In this document: positions 43,871 through 51,360 of the stretch, one piece after another | How the letters are laid out: each line of letters opens with the position of its first letter | Position numbering within the stretch: the stretch's first letter is position 1 | From: Sphaerisporangium fuscum | GTDB lineage: Bacteria; Actinomycetota; Actinomycetes; Streptosporangiales; Streptosporangiaceae | Length of the DNA stretch: 64,000 nucleotides | NCBI RefSeq assembly: GCF_018531465.1 | Contig: NZ_JAHDTF010000018.1 | Coordinates: 124,001-188,000 of the forward strand | Reading direction: 5' to 3' | Notes under the pieces: generated by a model | What the model was told of the DNA's origin: nothing | What the model saw: only the letters and a program-made list of their open reading frames with translations | The model's database searches: none | Position numbers and translations under genes: made by a program

Positions 43871-44359
43871 TCAGCCGACCACCTTCTCGATGGCCTCCAC
43901 GACGGCGGGGTCCTCGGGCTCGGTGCGCGGGCGGAACCGCGCCACGACGTTGCCCTCCCGGTCCAGCAGGAACTTCTCGAAGTTCCACTGGATGTCGCCG
44001 GCCTCACCCTCGGCGTCCTGGGCCTGCGCCAGGGCCGCGTACAGCGGGTGGCGGTTCTCGCCGTTCACCTCGGTCTTCTCCAGCAGCGGGAAGTCGGCGC
44101 CGTAGTTGGTGGCGCAGAACTGCTGGATCTCCTCCGCCGATCCGGGCTCCTGCCCGGCGAACTGGTTGCACGGCACGCCCACCACCGTGAAGCCCTTGTC
44201 GCCGTACCGCTCCTGGAGGCGGACCAGGCCGGCGTACTGCGGGGTCAGCCCGCACTTGGACGCAACGTTGACCACGAGGGCGGCCCTGCCGCCGACGACC
44301 TCTCCGAACGTGCTGGGCGCGTCGGCGAGCGTGCGCACCTGAATATCGCGAAGACTCAT
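43871..44359 (-). CDS. Glutathione peroxidase family protein (thiol peroxidase)
   Basis: The 162-residue product reduces peroxides. It has the Gpx catalytic residues: Cys36 in NVASKCGLTP, Gln70 in NQFAGQEPG and Trp125-Asn126 in IQWNFEKF. Selenocysteine is replaced by cysteine, as in most bacteria, and Cys64 and Cys82 are candidates for the resolving cysteine. In actinomycetes, which lack glutathione, such enzymes usually use thioredoxin. The gene converges on the LacI regulator and is preceded by a 396-bp region leading to the divergent lysozyme-fold protein gene. Confidence 0.92.
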   Translation of the reverse strand: MSLRDIQVRTLADAPSTFGEVVGGRAALVVNVASKCGLTPQYAGLVRLQERYGDKGFTVVGVPCNQFAGQEPGSAEEIQQFCATNYGADFPLLEKTEVNGENRHPLYAALAQAQDAEGEAGDIQWNFEKFLLDREGNVVARFRPRTEPEDPAVVEAIEKVVG

Positions 44360-44755
44360 GAAGACACCCTAATCAGACGCCCGGTGTGACGCGGCACGCC
44401 GGACGAGATGCGACATCGGTCCTGTATCGGCGGCCGACACGGCCGCAAACCTCAAACGTCCGGCATTTCTGGATCACGGCGCGATCATCTCCGGCACGAC
44501 GCCCGCCAACCGGCCCCCGCGAGACGGCAGAGATCTCACGGCAAGATCGCAAACAACTGTCCCACGCGTGTCGCGAAAGGCGGGCCACCGGCGCGCCGCC
44601 TACTAGAAACCGCCCTAGAGCCCGTCGCGGCGCCGTCCGGAGGACAGCGATGTCTTCAACCGATTCCGGAACGGCCACGCGGACGCCGCGCGCCCGAGCC
44701 ACTGGCGCGCGGCGGGGGCGTCCGTCTTTTCGGCCGCCTTTCCGCACGCGACCCG
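44360..44755. other. 396-bp region between gpx and the lysozyme-fold gene; probable long leader
   Basis: No convincing ORF is present. The last 75 bp contain a terminator-like hairpin (44681-44730). The region is a candidate for a structured 5' leader of the 44756 gene. No known riboswitch sequence could be recognised by eye. Confidence 0.45.
44681..44730 (+). promoter_or_regulatory. Terminator-like hairpin in the leader of the lysozyme-fold gene
   Basis: GCCGCGCGC (44685-44693) pairs with GCGCGCGGC (44705-44713), and an outer GGACGC/GCGTCC pair (44681-44686, 44718-44723) can form in alternative. TTTT follows at 44727-44730. It sits 26 bp before the start codon, which suggests attenuation rather than a transcript end. 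Confidence 0.5.
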
Positions 44756-46201
44756 ATGAATAGGACCGATTTGGACAGTAAACGCGCTTTTCATGGCGCA
44801 GTCGCGGCCGTCATCGCCGCCGTCGCCCTGAACGGGACGGCGGGCGCGGCACACGCCCTCTCCGGAGGGGAGGGGACGGCCGACGCCATCACCGACGTGT
44901 CCGGCACGTCGGACGCGGCCGGCTCCGCGGGCAGCGCCGCCCAGGCGTCGCAGGAGATCGCACCGGCCCGGCCGGGCGCGGACGCGCAGTCCGCCACCGG
45001 CGGGGAGAAGGCCACGGTCGAGGGGACCGCGACGACCGTGGAGACGACCGCCGCGGGGAAGACCGCCGCCACGTCGCAGGACCTCGCGATGGCGACCGCG
45101 TCCGCACCGCAGGTCCCGCAGGCGGGGACGGTGCCGAAGGCGGCGGGGACCGGGGCCGTCACGGCCGCCGGGGTCGCCGCGGCCGGGGAGGTCAGGCAGG
45201 CGGCCGCGCCCGAGGCGGGGACGACCGGGACCGCGGCCGCCCCGAAGGCCGCGGACGCGGGCATCGTCCCAAAGGCCGCGGACGCGGGGATCGCCCCGAA
45301 GGCGGGGAGCGCTCCGGAGTTCCGCGTCGGCGGCGCCCCGTTCGCCCGTCTCCACGGGGTGACGGCGGCCCTGCTCGGGCGGGCCGCGCCCGGGACGCCG
45401 GAGGCCGGGACGGGACCGGCCGCCCTCCAGGCGGCACCCGGCGGCCGTACCCTCCCGCTGTGGACGCGGGCAGGCCTGACAGGGGTGCCCAGAGGCCGCC
45501 TCGCGCCGGACGCCGCCCGCGCCGAGGCGGGCGAGCAGGCGGCCCGGCAGCCGGCCGCGCACGCCGTGGCGCGGAAGACCGCCGCGCACGCCGTGGCCGG
45601 GAAGGCCGCTCGCCCGGCCGTGGCGAAGAAGGCGGCCCACCCGGCCGTCGCGAAGAGGACGGCCCACACGGCCGTGGTCAAGAAGGCGGCCCACCCGGCC
45701 GTCGCGAAGAGAGCGGCCCACCCGGCCATCGTGAAGAAGGCGGCCCACCTGGCCGTCGTGAAGAAGGCGGCTCGCGCGGTGGTGGCCCACAAGGCCGCCG
45801 CGCCGGTGTCGGCGAAGAGGGCCGCGCTGCCGGTGCACCAGCGGGTGTGGCGGACCTCGGCCCGCCCGCACGTGCGGGTCTGGGCGCCGAAGACGCCCAA
45901 GAGCAGGAACAAGGCCATCGCCTACCGCCTGGTCACCCAGCGGGCCTGGCCCGTGACCGAGTTCCGGTGCCTGGACAGCCTGTGGACCCGGGAGAGCAAC
46001 TGGAACCACCGGGCGCAGAACCCCTCCTCGGGGGCCTACGGCATCCCGCAGGCGCTGCCCGCGCGCAAGATGGTGGGGGTCGGCCCCGACTGGCGCGTCA
46101 ATCCGGCGACCCAGATCCGGTGGGGGCTGAACTACATCAAGGGCCGCTACGGCTCGCCGTGCGGTGCCTGGGGGCACTGGCAGTCGCACAACTGGTACTG
46201 A
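44756..46201 (+). CDS. Secreted lysozyme-fold protein with Lys/Ala/Pro repeat stalk
   Basis: The 481-residue product has a signal peptide (about 1-34, cleavage near AAHALS), an Ala/Thr/Gly-rich low-complexity region (35-270), and a basic stalk of 11-residue units such as KKAAHPAVAKR (about 275-360). A C-terminal domain of about 85 residues has the transglycosylase-like core (CLDSLWTRESNWNHRA, SSGAYGIPQALPARKM, QIRWGLNYIKGRYGSPCGAW). The Glu of TRESNW fits the catalytic acid of SLT/Rpf-like lysozyme folds. The protein probably acts on peptidoglycan; the basic stalk may bind teichoic acid or wall glycan. The leader hairpin suggests control before translation. Confidence 0.82.
   Translation: MNRTDLDSKRAFHGAVAAVIAAVALNGTAGAAHALSGGEGTADAITDVSGTSDAAGSAGSAAQASQEIAPARPGADAQSATGGEKATVEGTATTVETTAAGKTAATSQDLAMATASAPQVPQAGTVPKAAGTGAVTAAGVAAAGEVRQAAAPEAGTTGTAAAPKAADAGIVPKAADAGIAPKAGSAPEFRVGGAPFARLHGVTAALLGRAAPGTPEAGTGPAALQAAPGGRTLPLWTRAGLTGVPRGRLAPDAARAEAGEQAARQPAAHAVARKTAAHAVAGKAARPAVAKKAAHPAVAKRTAHTAVVKKAAHPAVAKRAAHPAIVKKAAHLAVVKKAARAVVAHKAAAPVSAKRAALPVHQRVWRTSARPHVRVWAPKTPKSRNKAIAYRLVTQRAWPVTEFRCLDSLWTRESNWNHRAQNPSSGAYGIPQALPARKMVGVGPDWRVNPATQIRWGLNYIKGRYGSPCGAWGHWQSHNWY
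45560..45800 (+). repeat. 33-bp-type repeats encoding the Lys/Ala/Pro stalk
   Basis: A run of about seven related units (core GCGGCCCACCCGGCCGTC followed by GCGAAGA) encodes KKAAHPAVAK-like segments. The units differ in a few bases, so the array is old or under selection for the protein sequence. Confidence 0.75.
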
Positions 46202-46235
46202 AAGTGGGAGCGCCCTCGGGGAAGGGCGCGCTCCG

Positions 46236-46260
46236 GCGCCCGGGGATCACCCCCGGGCGC
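46236..46260. terminator. Hairpin between convergent genes
   Basis: A perfect 10-bp stem (46236-46245 with 46251-46260) closes a 5-nt loop, followed by TTCCCTTCT on the plus strand. It overlaps the stop codon of the minus-strand TetR gene (46247-46249). A second shorter hairpin (46210-46216 with 46223-46229) lies just before it. Confidence 0.72.
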
Positions 46261-46915
46261 TTCCCTTCTCCGCCTTCGCCGCGCTCTTCGACTCCTCCAG
46301 CCGGACGGCCATCGCCTTGATCAGCATGTCGAGCCCGTACTCGAACGCCTGCTCGTGGTCGCACACCCCGAGCAGCGGAGCCAGGGCGCTGACCTCGGGG
46401 AACAGCGCGGGATCGACCACTGCCAGGTGCACGTCGTTGCGGTGCACGGGGGCGAACGTCGGCGTGACGCCGACCTCGCGCAGCAGCGACCCGACGACGT
46501 AGGCGATGAAGGTGCGCAGCAGCTGGACGGCGTCCTCTCCCCCGAAGCCGGCCTCGCGGAGCGTGGACAGGGCCCGCTCGACCGGGAACAGCCCCGCCGT
46601 CGACTTCAGCTGGCGGCTGACCACGACCATGGTGGAACGCGGGTAGTGGTGGGCGATCTGCCGGAAGGCGCGGGCCTGGATGCGCACCCTCTCGGTCCAT
46701 TCCGCCGACGGGTCGTCGGTGAACTCGATCTCCGACAGCACGGTCTCGGCCACCGCGTCGAGCAGGGCCGCCTTGTTGGGCACGTGGTTGTACAGCGACA
46801 TGACGCCGACGCCGAGATCGGCCGCGATCCGCCGCATCGATATCGCGTCGGCGCCCTCCCGCTCGATCAGGTCGATGGCGGCGGCGACGATCCGCGGGCG
46901 CGTCAGGGGCGTCAT
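46247..46915 (-). CDS. TetR-family transcriptional regulator
   Basis: The 222-residue product has an N-terminal HTH (PRIVAAAIDLIEREG, then IAADLGVGVMSLYNHVPNKAALLDAV) and a TetR C-terminal ligand domain (about 75-205) of the TetR_C type found in tetracycline-like repressors. It is divergent from the diiron protein gene at 47008. Two identical palindromes lie in the 92-bp gap, the best candidates for its binding sites, so it probably represses both genes. The ligand is unknown. Confidence 0.92.
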   Translation of the reverse strand: MTPLTRPRIVAAAIDLIEREGADAISMRRIAADLGVGVMSLYNHVPNKAALLDAVAETVLSEIEFTDDPSAEWTERVRIQARAFRQIAHHYPRSTMVVVSRQLKSTAGLFPVERALSTLREAGFGGEDAVQLLRTFIAYVVGSLLREVGVTPTFAPVHRNDVHLAVVDPALFPEVSALAPLLGVCDHEQAFEYGLDMLIKAMAVRLEESKSAAKAEKGSARG

Positions 46916-46944
46916 ACGGCCATTGTCTCCTCATCCATTGACGT

Positions 46945-46959
46945 ACGTACAGCGTACGT
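46945..46959. promoter_or_regulatory. Candidate TetR operator, copy 1
   Basis: ACGTAC-AGC-GTACGT is a perfect 6-bp inverted repeat with 3-bp spacer, 30 bp from the TetR start. The same arms occur in copy 2. Confidence 0.72.
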
Positions 46960-46976
46960 GTCAGGCTCGAAGGGAT

Positions 46977-46991
46977 ACGTACGGTGTACGT
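46977..46991. promoter_or_regulatory. Candidate TetR operator, copy 2
   Basis: ACGTAC-GGT-GTACGT has the same arms and spacer length as copy 1. The centres are 32 bp apart (about three helical turns), so two dimers would bind the same DNA face. It ends 17 bp before the diiron protein start. Confidence 0.72.
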
Positions 46992-47007
46992 CCCTCCGGA
47001 GGCCCCA

Positions 47008-48123
47008 GTGTCGACGCACGAGCTCTACACGATCCCCGCCGAGCTCTCCACCTGGGATGTGGAGATGGCCGGCTCCTCCCGGTTCACGTGGGAGTACGAC
47101 GAAGGCCGTGACCGCATGCTGGCCCTTTACCAGAAGGGCAAGGACAAGCAGTGGGACTCGGTCAAGCGCATCGACTGGGGGATCGAGGTCGACCCCTACG
47201 ACGTGCTCGGCATCCCCGACCAGTCCATCGCGATCTACGACACGCCGCTGTGGCACAAGATGGACGAGAAGACGCGCAAGGAGGTCAGGCGGCACGGCGC
47301 CGCGTGGCAGTTCTCGCAGTTCCTCCACGGTGAGCAGGGCGCGATGATCTGCTCGGCGCGCATCGTCGAGTCCGTCCCCGATCTCGACTCCAAGTTCTAC
47401 GCCGCCACCCAGACGATGGACGAGGCCCGGCACGCCGAGACGTACGCCCGCTTCCTCCAGGAGAAGGTCGGCCTGGCCTACCCGATCAACAAGCATCTCA
47501 AGGCCCTGCTGGACGACACGCTGAGCGACTCCCGGTGGGACATGCCCTACCTCGGCATGCAGGTGCTCATCGAGGGCCTCGCCCTGGCGGCCTTCGGCGT
47601 CATGCGCGACATCACCACCAAGCCGCTGCCCAAGCAGATCCTCGCCTACGTCATGCAGGACGAGGCCCGGCACGTCGCCTTCGGCCGGATGGCCCTGCGC
47701 GACTACTACAAGCAGCTGTCGCAGGCCGAGCTGCGCGAGCGCGAGGACTTCGTCATCGAGGGCTGCTACCTCATGCGCGACCGGCTGCGCGGCGTCGAGC
47801 AGTGGGAGAACCTCGGCCTGGCGCCCGCCGAGGTCGAGCAGGCCATGAAGGCCGTCGACGAGTCGGAGTACCTCAAGCTGTTCCGCTCCCTGCTGTTCAG
47901 CCGCATCGTGCCGTGCGTGAAGGACATCGGCCTGTGGAGCGAGCGGCTGCAGAAGGCGTACGCCGACATGGGGGTGCTCGAGATGGCCGGGCAGAACCTC
48001 GACGCCCTGATGAGGCAGGACGAGGAGATCGCCGACAGGCTCGACGCCGAGCGTTTCGCCGCCGAGGAGGCCGAACGGGCCGACGAGGTCGCCGAGACCA
48101 TCTCCCTCGGCGCCGACGGCTGA
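47008..48123 (+). CDS. Ferritin-like diiron-oxygenase family protein
   Basis: The 371-residue product is an all-helical protein with a complete diiron site: Glu109 (FLHGEQG), Glu139 and His142 (MDEARHAE), Glu189 (VLIEGL) and Glu219 and His222 (QDEARHVAF). The spacing fits ferritin-like oxygenases related to ribonucleotide reductase R2 and AurF. The last 40 residues are acidic and helical. GTG 47008 is chosen because GGAGG lies 6 nt upstream; a GTG at 46984 inside operator copy 2 is less likely. The TetR gene is divergent. The substrate is unknown; a small-molecule or fatty-acid oxidation role is possible. Confidence 0.87.
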   Translation: MSTHELYTIPAELSTWDVEMAGSSRFTWEYDEGRDRMLALYQKGKDKQWDSVKRIDWGIEVDPYDVLGIPDQSIAIYDTPLWHKMDEKTRKEVRRHGAAWQFSQFLHGEQGAMICSARIVESVPDLDSKFYAATQTMDEARHAETYARFLQEKVGLAYPINKHLKALLDDTLSDSRWDMPYLGMQVLIEGLALAAFGVMRDITTKPLPKQILAYVMQDEARHVAFGRMALRDYYKQLSQAELREREDFVIEGCYLMRDRLRGVEQWENLGLAPAEVEQAMKAVDESEYLKLFRSLLFSRIVPCVKDIGLWSERLQKAYADMGVLEMAGQNLDALMRQDEEIADRLDAERFAAEEAERADEVAETISLGADG

Positions 48124-48126
48124 CCC

Positions 48127-48492
48127 TCAGACGGTCGTCAGGACGAACACCAGCGAGCCCGCCGCGACGGCGAGCACGCCCAGCCAGGCCAGGACGGCGT
48201 CGGCCCGGTCGTCCAGCGGCAGCCCCTCCCGGCCGGCCCGCTCGACGCGACGGTACCGAAGGCGGCTCCTGGCGAGCAGGACGGCGCCGCACAGGGACGC
48301 CAGCACGAACGGGACCGCCGCCAGGCCGTCACCCGACGACAGCCGGGCGGCGACGCCGGCCGCGCCGATCCCTCCGGCGCCCAGCAGCGCCGCGGTGCGG
48401 ATCCACGCCAGCAGGGTGCGCTCGCTGTGCAGTCCCGGCCCGACGGGGACGTCGTAGCCGCCACCGTGCTCCTCGCCGGGGCCGGTGGTCAA
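48127..48492 (-). CDS. DUF202 membrane protein (second of a pair)
   Basis: The 121-residue product has the DUF202 motif LHSERTLLAWIRTAALLG followed by three membrane segments. No ATG or GTG is available in frame before the motif, so TTG 48492, which overlaps the stop of the upstream gene, is the likely start. DUF202 proteins are small membrane proteins of unknown role. It converges on the diiron gene with 3 bp between. Confidence 0.82.
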   Translation of the reverse strand: MTTGPGEEHGGGYDVPVGPGLHSERTLLAWIRTAALLGAGGIGAAGVAARLSSGDGLAAVPFVLASLCGAVLLARSRLRYRRVERAGREGLPLDDRADAVLAWLGVLAVAAGSLVFVLTTV

Positions 48493-48830
48493 CGGGCGAT
48501 CACGATCAGGACGAGCGCCAGTACGGCCACCAGCGCGACGCCGTACCCGAACACGGGGGCGAGCGCCAGCGAAGGCAGCGGTTCGCGCCGCCGCAGCGCC
48601 CTCTGGACCTGTCTCCACCGGGGATAGGCCAGGGCGGCGGCGAGCGCGGACAGCACGACCAGCACGACGGCCAGACCGGTGCGCAGCCAGGGGATGAAGA
48701 TCTCCCGCGGCACGGCCGCCATGGCGATCCCGCCGGCGCTCAGACCGAGCGAGGTGCTCAACCAGGTGAGAAACGTGCGCTCGTTGGCGAGCGTGAACCG
48801 GGGGTCCGGCTCCCTTCCCTCGATGTCCAT
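48489..48830 (-). CDS. DUF202 membrane protein (first of a pair)
   Basis: The 113-residue product has the DUF202 motif FTLANERTFLTWLSTSLGLS and three membrane segments (about 25-45, 50-72 and 90-112), like YidH. It overlaps the second DUF202 gene, and tandem DUF202 genes are common in bacteria, so the two may form a complex. No function is known. Confidence 0.87.
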   Translation of the reverse strand: MDIEGREPDPRFTLANERTFLTWLSTSLGLSAGGIAMAAVPREIFIPWLRTGLAVVLVVLSALAAALAYPRWRQVQRALRRREPLPSLALAPVFGYGVALVAVLALVLIVIAR

Positions 48831-48885
48831 GAAACGAGGCTAATTCAGGCCCATTTCCCCTAGAGATGTCGGGTTTTAATGCCCG

Positions 48886-49254
48886 TCAGGTGCATTCTTC
48901 GGCAATGCTCTTGATCGCCTGGGCGGTGTCGGTCGCGACCTTCTGGGCGGTCCTGGCGGCCTGGTCGGCGTCGTCGGCGTTCAGCTTCTTGAAGTTGTCG
49001 GCGAGCTTCTGCAGGGCCTCGTTGAGCGTGGTGTTGCCCGCCTCGTCGGCGACCTTCTCCAGCTTGTCGGCCCCGTCCTTCAGGGCCTGCTCCATCGCCT
49101 TGGGGTCGTTGACCACGCTGGCGATCTTGGCGCCCGTCTCGCTGATGACCTTGTTGGCCTCGATGCAGGACTGGGCCTTGTCGACGCTGCTGCACCCCGT
49201 GGTGAGCACGCCGAGACCGATCACCGCGGCTGCGGCAAGGGGGAGGAATCGCAT
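48886..49254 (-). CDS. Lipoprotein with helical mature domain
   Basis: The 122-residue product starts MRFLPLAAAAVIGLGVLTTGCSS, a type II signal peptide with lipobox LTTGC. The mature part is helical with heptad-like Ala/Leu/Lys spacing (about 30-115), and a C-terminal Cys (EECT). A longer frame (to 49326) exists but would place 24 polar residues before the signal, so 49254 is used. GGGGGA precedes it by about 8 nt. Role unknown. Confidence 0.8.
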   Translation of the reverse strand: MRFLPLAAAAVIGLGVLTTGCSSVDKAQSCIEANKVISETGAKIASVVNDPKAMEQALKDGADKLEKVADEAGNTTLNEALQKLADNFKKLNADDADQAARTAQKVATDTAQAIKSIAEECT

Positions 49255-49380
49255 ACCAAGGACACTAGCCAACTTCTCCCCGCCCCGGCCGTGGGCGGGA
49301 TACGCGGGCAGACCGCCGGGCCGCACGGCGTGAGCGAGGTCCCGGCTCCACTACTCTCTACCGTCGAGGGGGGATGACCG

Positions 49381-49656
49381 GTGAGCGGTTGCGAACACAT
49401 GGACTTCGACACGGAGGCGGAGCCGCGGACGCCCGACGGGTGCGAGGGGTGCCTCGCCGAGGGCCGCCGCTACGTCCACCTCCGCAAGTGCGTCGAATGC
49501 GGGCACGTCGGATGCTGCGACTCCTCTCCGGCGCGCCACGCCACCGAGCACTACAAGCAGACCGGCCATCCGGTGATGCGCTCGTTCCAGGCCGGCGAGG
49601 CCTGGCTCTGGTGCTACGTCGACGAGGTCGTCGGCTTCGCCAAGATCGCGCACTGA
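49381..49656 (+). CDS. UBP-type zinc-finger protein
   Basis: The 91-residue product has the zf-UBP pattern: CEHM near the start, CEGC, RKCVECGHVGCCDSS, then HATEHYKQTGHPVMRSF. The Cys and His spacing fits a zinc-binding UBP finger. Small stand-alone proteins of this type occur widely in actinomycetes with unknown function. GTG 49381 follows a GAGGGGGG run by about 9 nt. It is convergent with the antiporter, 23 bp apart. Confidence 0.88.
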   Translation: MSGCEHMDFDTEAEPRTPDGCEGCLAEGRRYVHLRKCVECGHVGCCDSSPARHATEHYKQTGHPVMRSFQAGEAWLWCYVDEVVGFAKIAH

Positions 49657-49679
49657 GGCCCGGCGGGGGCGTCCCCGGC

Positions 49680-51299
49680 TCAGTCGCGGGCCAGGGTGGC
49701 CTCCTCGTAGTCCAGTTCCCTGGTGACGCGGCGCAGGACCTCGTCGTCGATGCGGCGTTCGTCGCGCATGCGGACCAGCACGTCGCGTTCGGCGTCCAGC
49801 ATCGCCCGGCGGAGCCTGCGGTACAGCGCGCTCGGGGTCTCCTCGCCGCCGGGGCCGACCCCGCCGCCGAGCCGCTCCCAGGCGCCCATCGCCCTGCGCT
49901 CGGCGAGGTCGCGCAGCCGTTCGACGACCTCGGCGTGGGTCTCCAGGACGCCGTCCTTGGTGAGCTCGTCGAGCCGGGCGATCGCGGCGCCCGCGGCCGC
50001 CTGCTGCGCCGCCGCCTCCGTGAGGTTGTCCTTGTAGACCTCGTGGTCGCTGTTGACCCCGAGCCGCCTGATCAGGAACGGGAACGACATCCCCTGCGCG
50101 AGCAGCGTGCCGATCACGACGACGAAGGTCAGGAACAGCAGCAGGTCGCGGTCGGGGAAGCCGGGAGGCAGGGCGAAGGCCGCCGCCAGCGACACCACCC
50201 CGCGCATGCCCGCCCAGCCGAGCACCGCCACGTGCGAGGCGCGCACCGCGGGCTCGCGCTCCCGGATCCTGCGGAACAGCAGCCGCGGCAGGTACGTGCC
50301 GGGGATCACCCACACGACGCGGGCCAGCACGGCGGCGGCGAACACCGCCGCCGCGTACCCGGCGACGCGCCAGGGGTTCTGCCCGCTCAGGCCCTGAAGG
50401 ATCAGAGGGAGCTGCAGCCCGATGAGGACGAAGACCACGATCTCCAGGACGAAGTCGAGGACCTTCCACACCGAGTACGACACCACGCGCGTGCTGTAGT
50501 TGACGCGGTTCATCCGGTGACCGAGGAAGAGACCCACCACCACGACCGAGAGCACCCCGGACGCGTGCACCGCCTCGGCCGCCAGGTAGGACACGAACGG
50601 GATCAGCAGCGAGACGGTGTTGGTGATCAGCGGGTCCCGCAGCCGTCCGATCAGCCACCCGAACGCCTGGGCCAGGACGAACCCGATGACCAGGCCGCCG
50701 CCCGCGGCGTACAGGAACTCCCCCGCGGCGTAGGCGAACTGCGTGACGGTGCCGGCCCGGCTCATCCCCTCCCCCGCGACGGCGGCCACGGCGACGCGGT
50801 AGGCCGTCAGGGCGGTGGCGTCGTTGAAGAGGCTCTCGCCCACCAGGATGGTGATGATCCGGCGCGGCAGCCCCAGCCTGCGGGCGACCGCGACGGCCGC
50901 CACCGCGTCGGGAGGGGCGACGATGGCGCCGAGCGCGACCGCGGCGGCCAGCGGCAGGCCGGGGATCAGCGCGTGCGCCACCAGGCCGATCACGCCCGCG
51001 CTGAACAGCACGAGGCCCACCGACAGCAGGCCCACCGCCCGCCGCACATCGCGCAGGCGTAGGTAGGAGCTGTCCAGGGCCGCGGAGTACAGCAGCGGCG
51101 GCAGGAAGACGAGCAGCACGATCTCGGGGTCGAGATGGTAGGCCGGCATGCCGGGGATGCGCAGGGCGATCAGCCCGACCACCAGGCCCGCCAGCACCAG
51201 CATCAGCGGCACCGGCCAGCCCCGCCACCGGGACAGTCCCGCCACCGCGACCGCCCCGGCCGGCAGCAGCACGAGCTGGAGCGCGGTCGAAATGTCCAT
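49680..51299 (-). CDS. CPA1-family Na+/H+ antiporter
   Basis: The 539-residue product has about 12 membrane segments to residue 425 and a cytoplasmic helical tail of about 110 residues. The ion-binding pair is Asn159-Asp160 in GESLFNDATAL, and VAPPDAVAAVAVAR is the other half of the NhaP/CPA1 signature. It exchanges Na+ (or K+) for protons across the membrane. The tail, rich in Arg and Glu, is probably regulatory. It shows no operon link to its neighbours. Confidence 0.9.
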   Translation of the reverse strand: MDISTALQLVLLPAGAVAVAGLSRWRGWPVPLMLVLAGLVVGLIALRIPGMPAYHLDPEIVLLVFLPPLLYSAALDSSYLRLRDVRRAVGLLSVGLVLFSAGVIGLVAHALIPGLPLAAAVALGAIVAPPDAVAAVAVARRLGLPRRIITILVGESLFNDATALTAYRVAVAAVAGEGMSRAGTVTQFAYAAGEFLYAAGGGLVIGFVLAQAFGWLIGRLRDPLITNTVSLLIPFVSYLAAEAVHASGVLSVVVVGLFLGHRMNRVNYSTRVVSYSVWKVLDFVLEIVVFVLIGLQLPLILQGLSGQNPWRVAGYAAAVFAAAVLARVVWVIPGTYLPRLLFRRIREREPAVRASHVAVLGWAGMRGVVSLAAAFALPPGFPDRDLLLFLTFVVVIGTLLAQGMSFPFLIRRLGVNSDHEVYKDNLTEAAAQQAAAGAAIARLDELTKDGVLETHAEVVERLRDLAERRAMGAWERLGGGVGPGGEETPSALYRRLRRAMLDAERDVLVRMRDERRIDDEVLRRVTRELDYEEATLARD

Positions 51300-51360
51300 T
51301 GATCACAAGGATAGGCGCGGTGCGGCGATGCCCCTGCTCCGCCGCACCGCCCTCAGGAGA

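Noticed and set aside
44400-44755. c-di-AMP (ydaO) riboswitch upstream of the lysozyme-fold gene
   Set aside because: A leader hairpin is present, but I could not find the conserved ydaO sequence blocks by eye, so only an unnamed leader structure is reported.
44386-44763. Plus-strand frame of about 125 codons upstream of the lysozyme-fold gene
   Set aside because: Arg/Thr/Pro-rich without a ribosome site or motif; it overlaps the leader hairpin and the next start.
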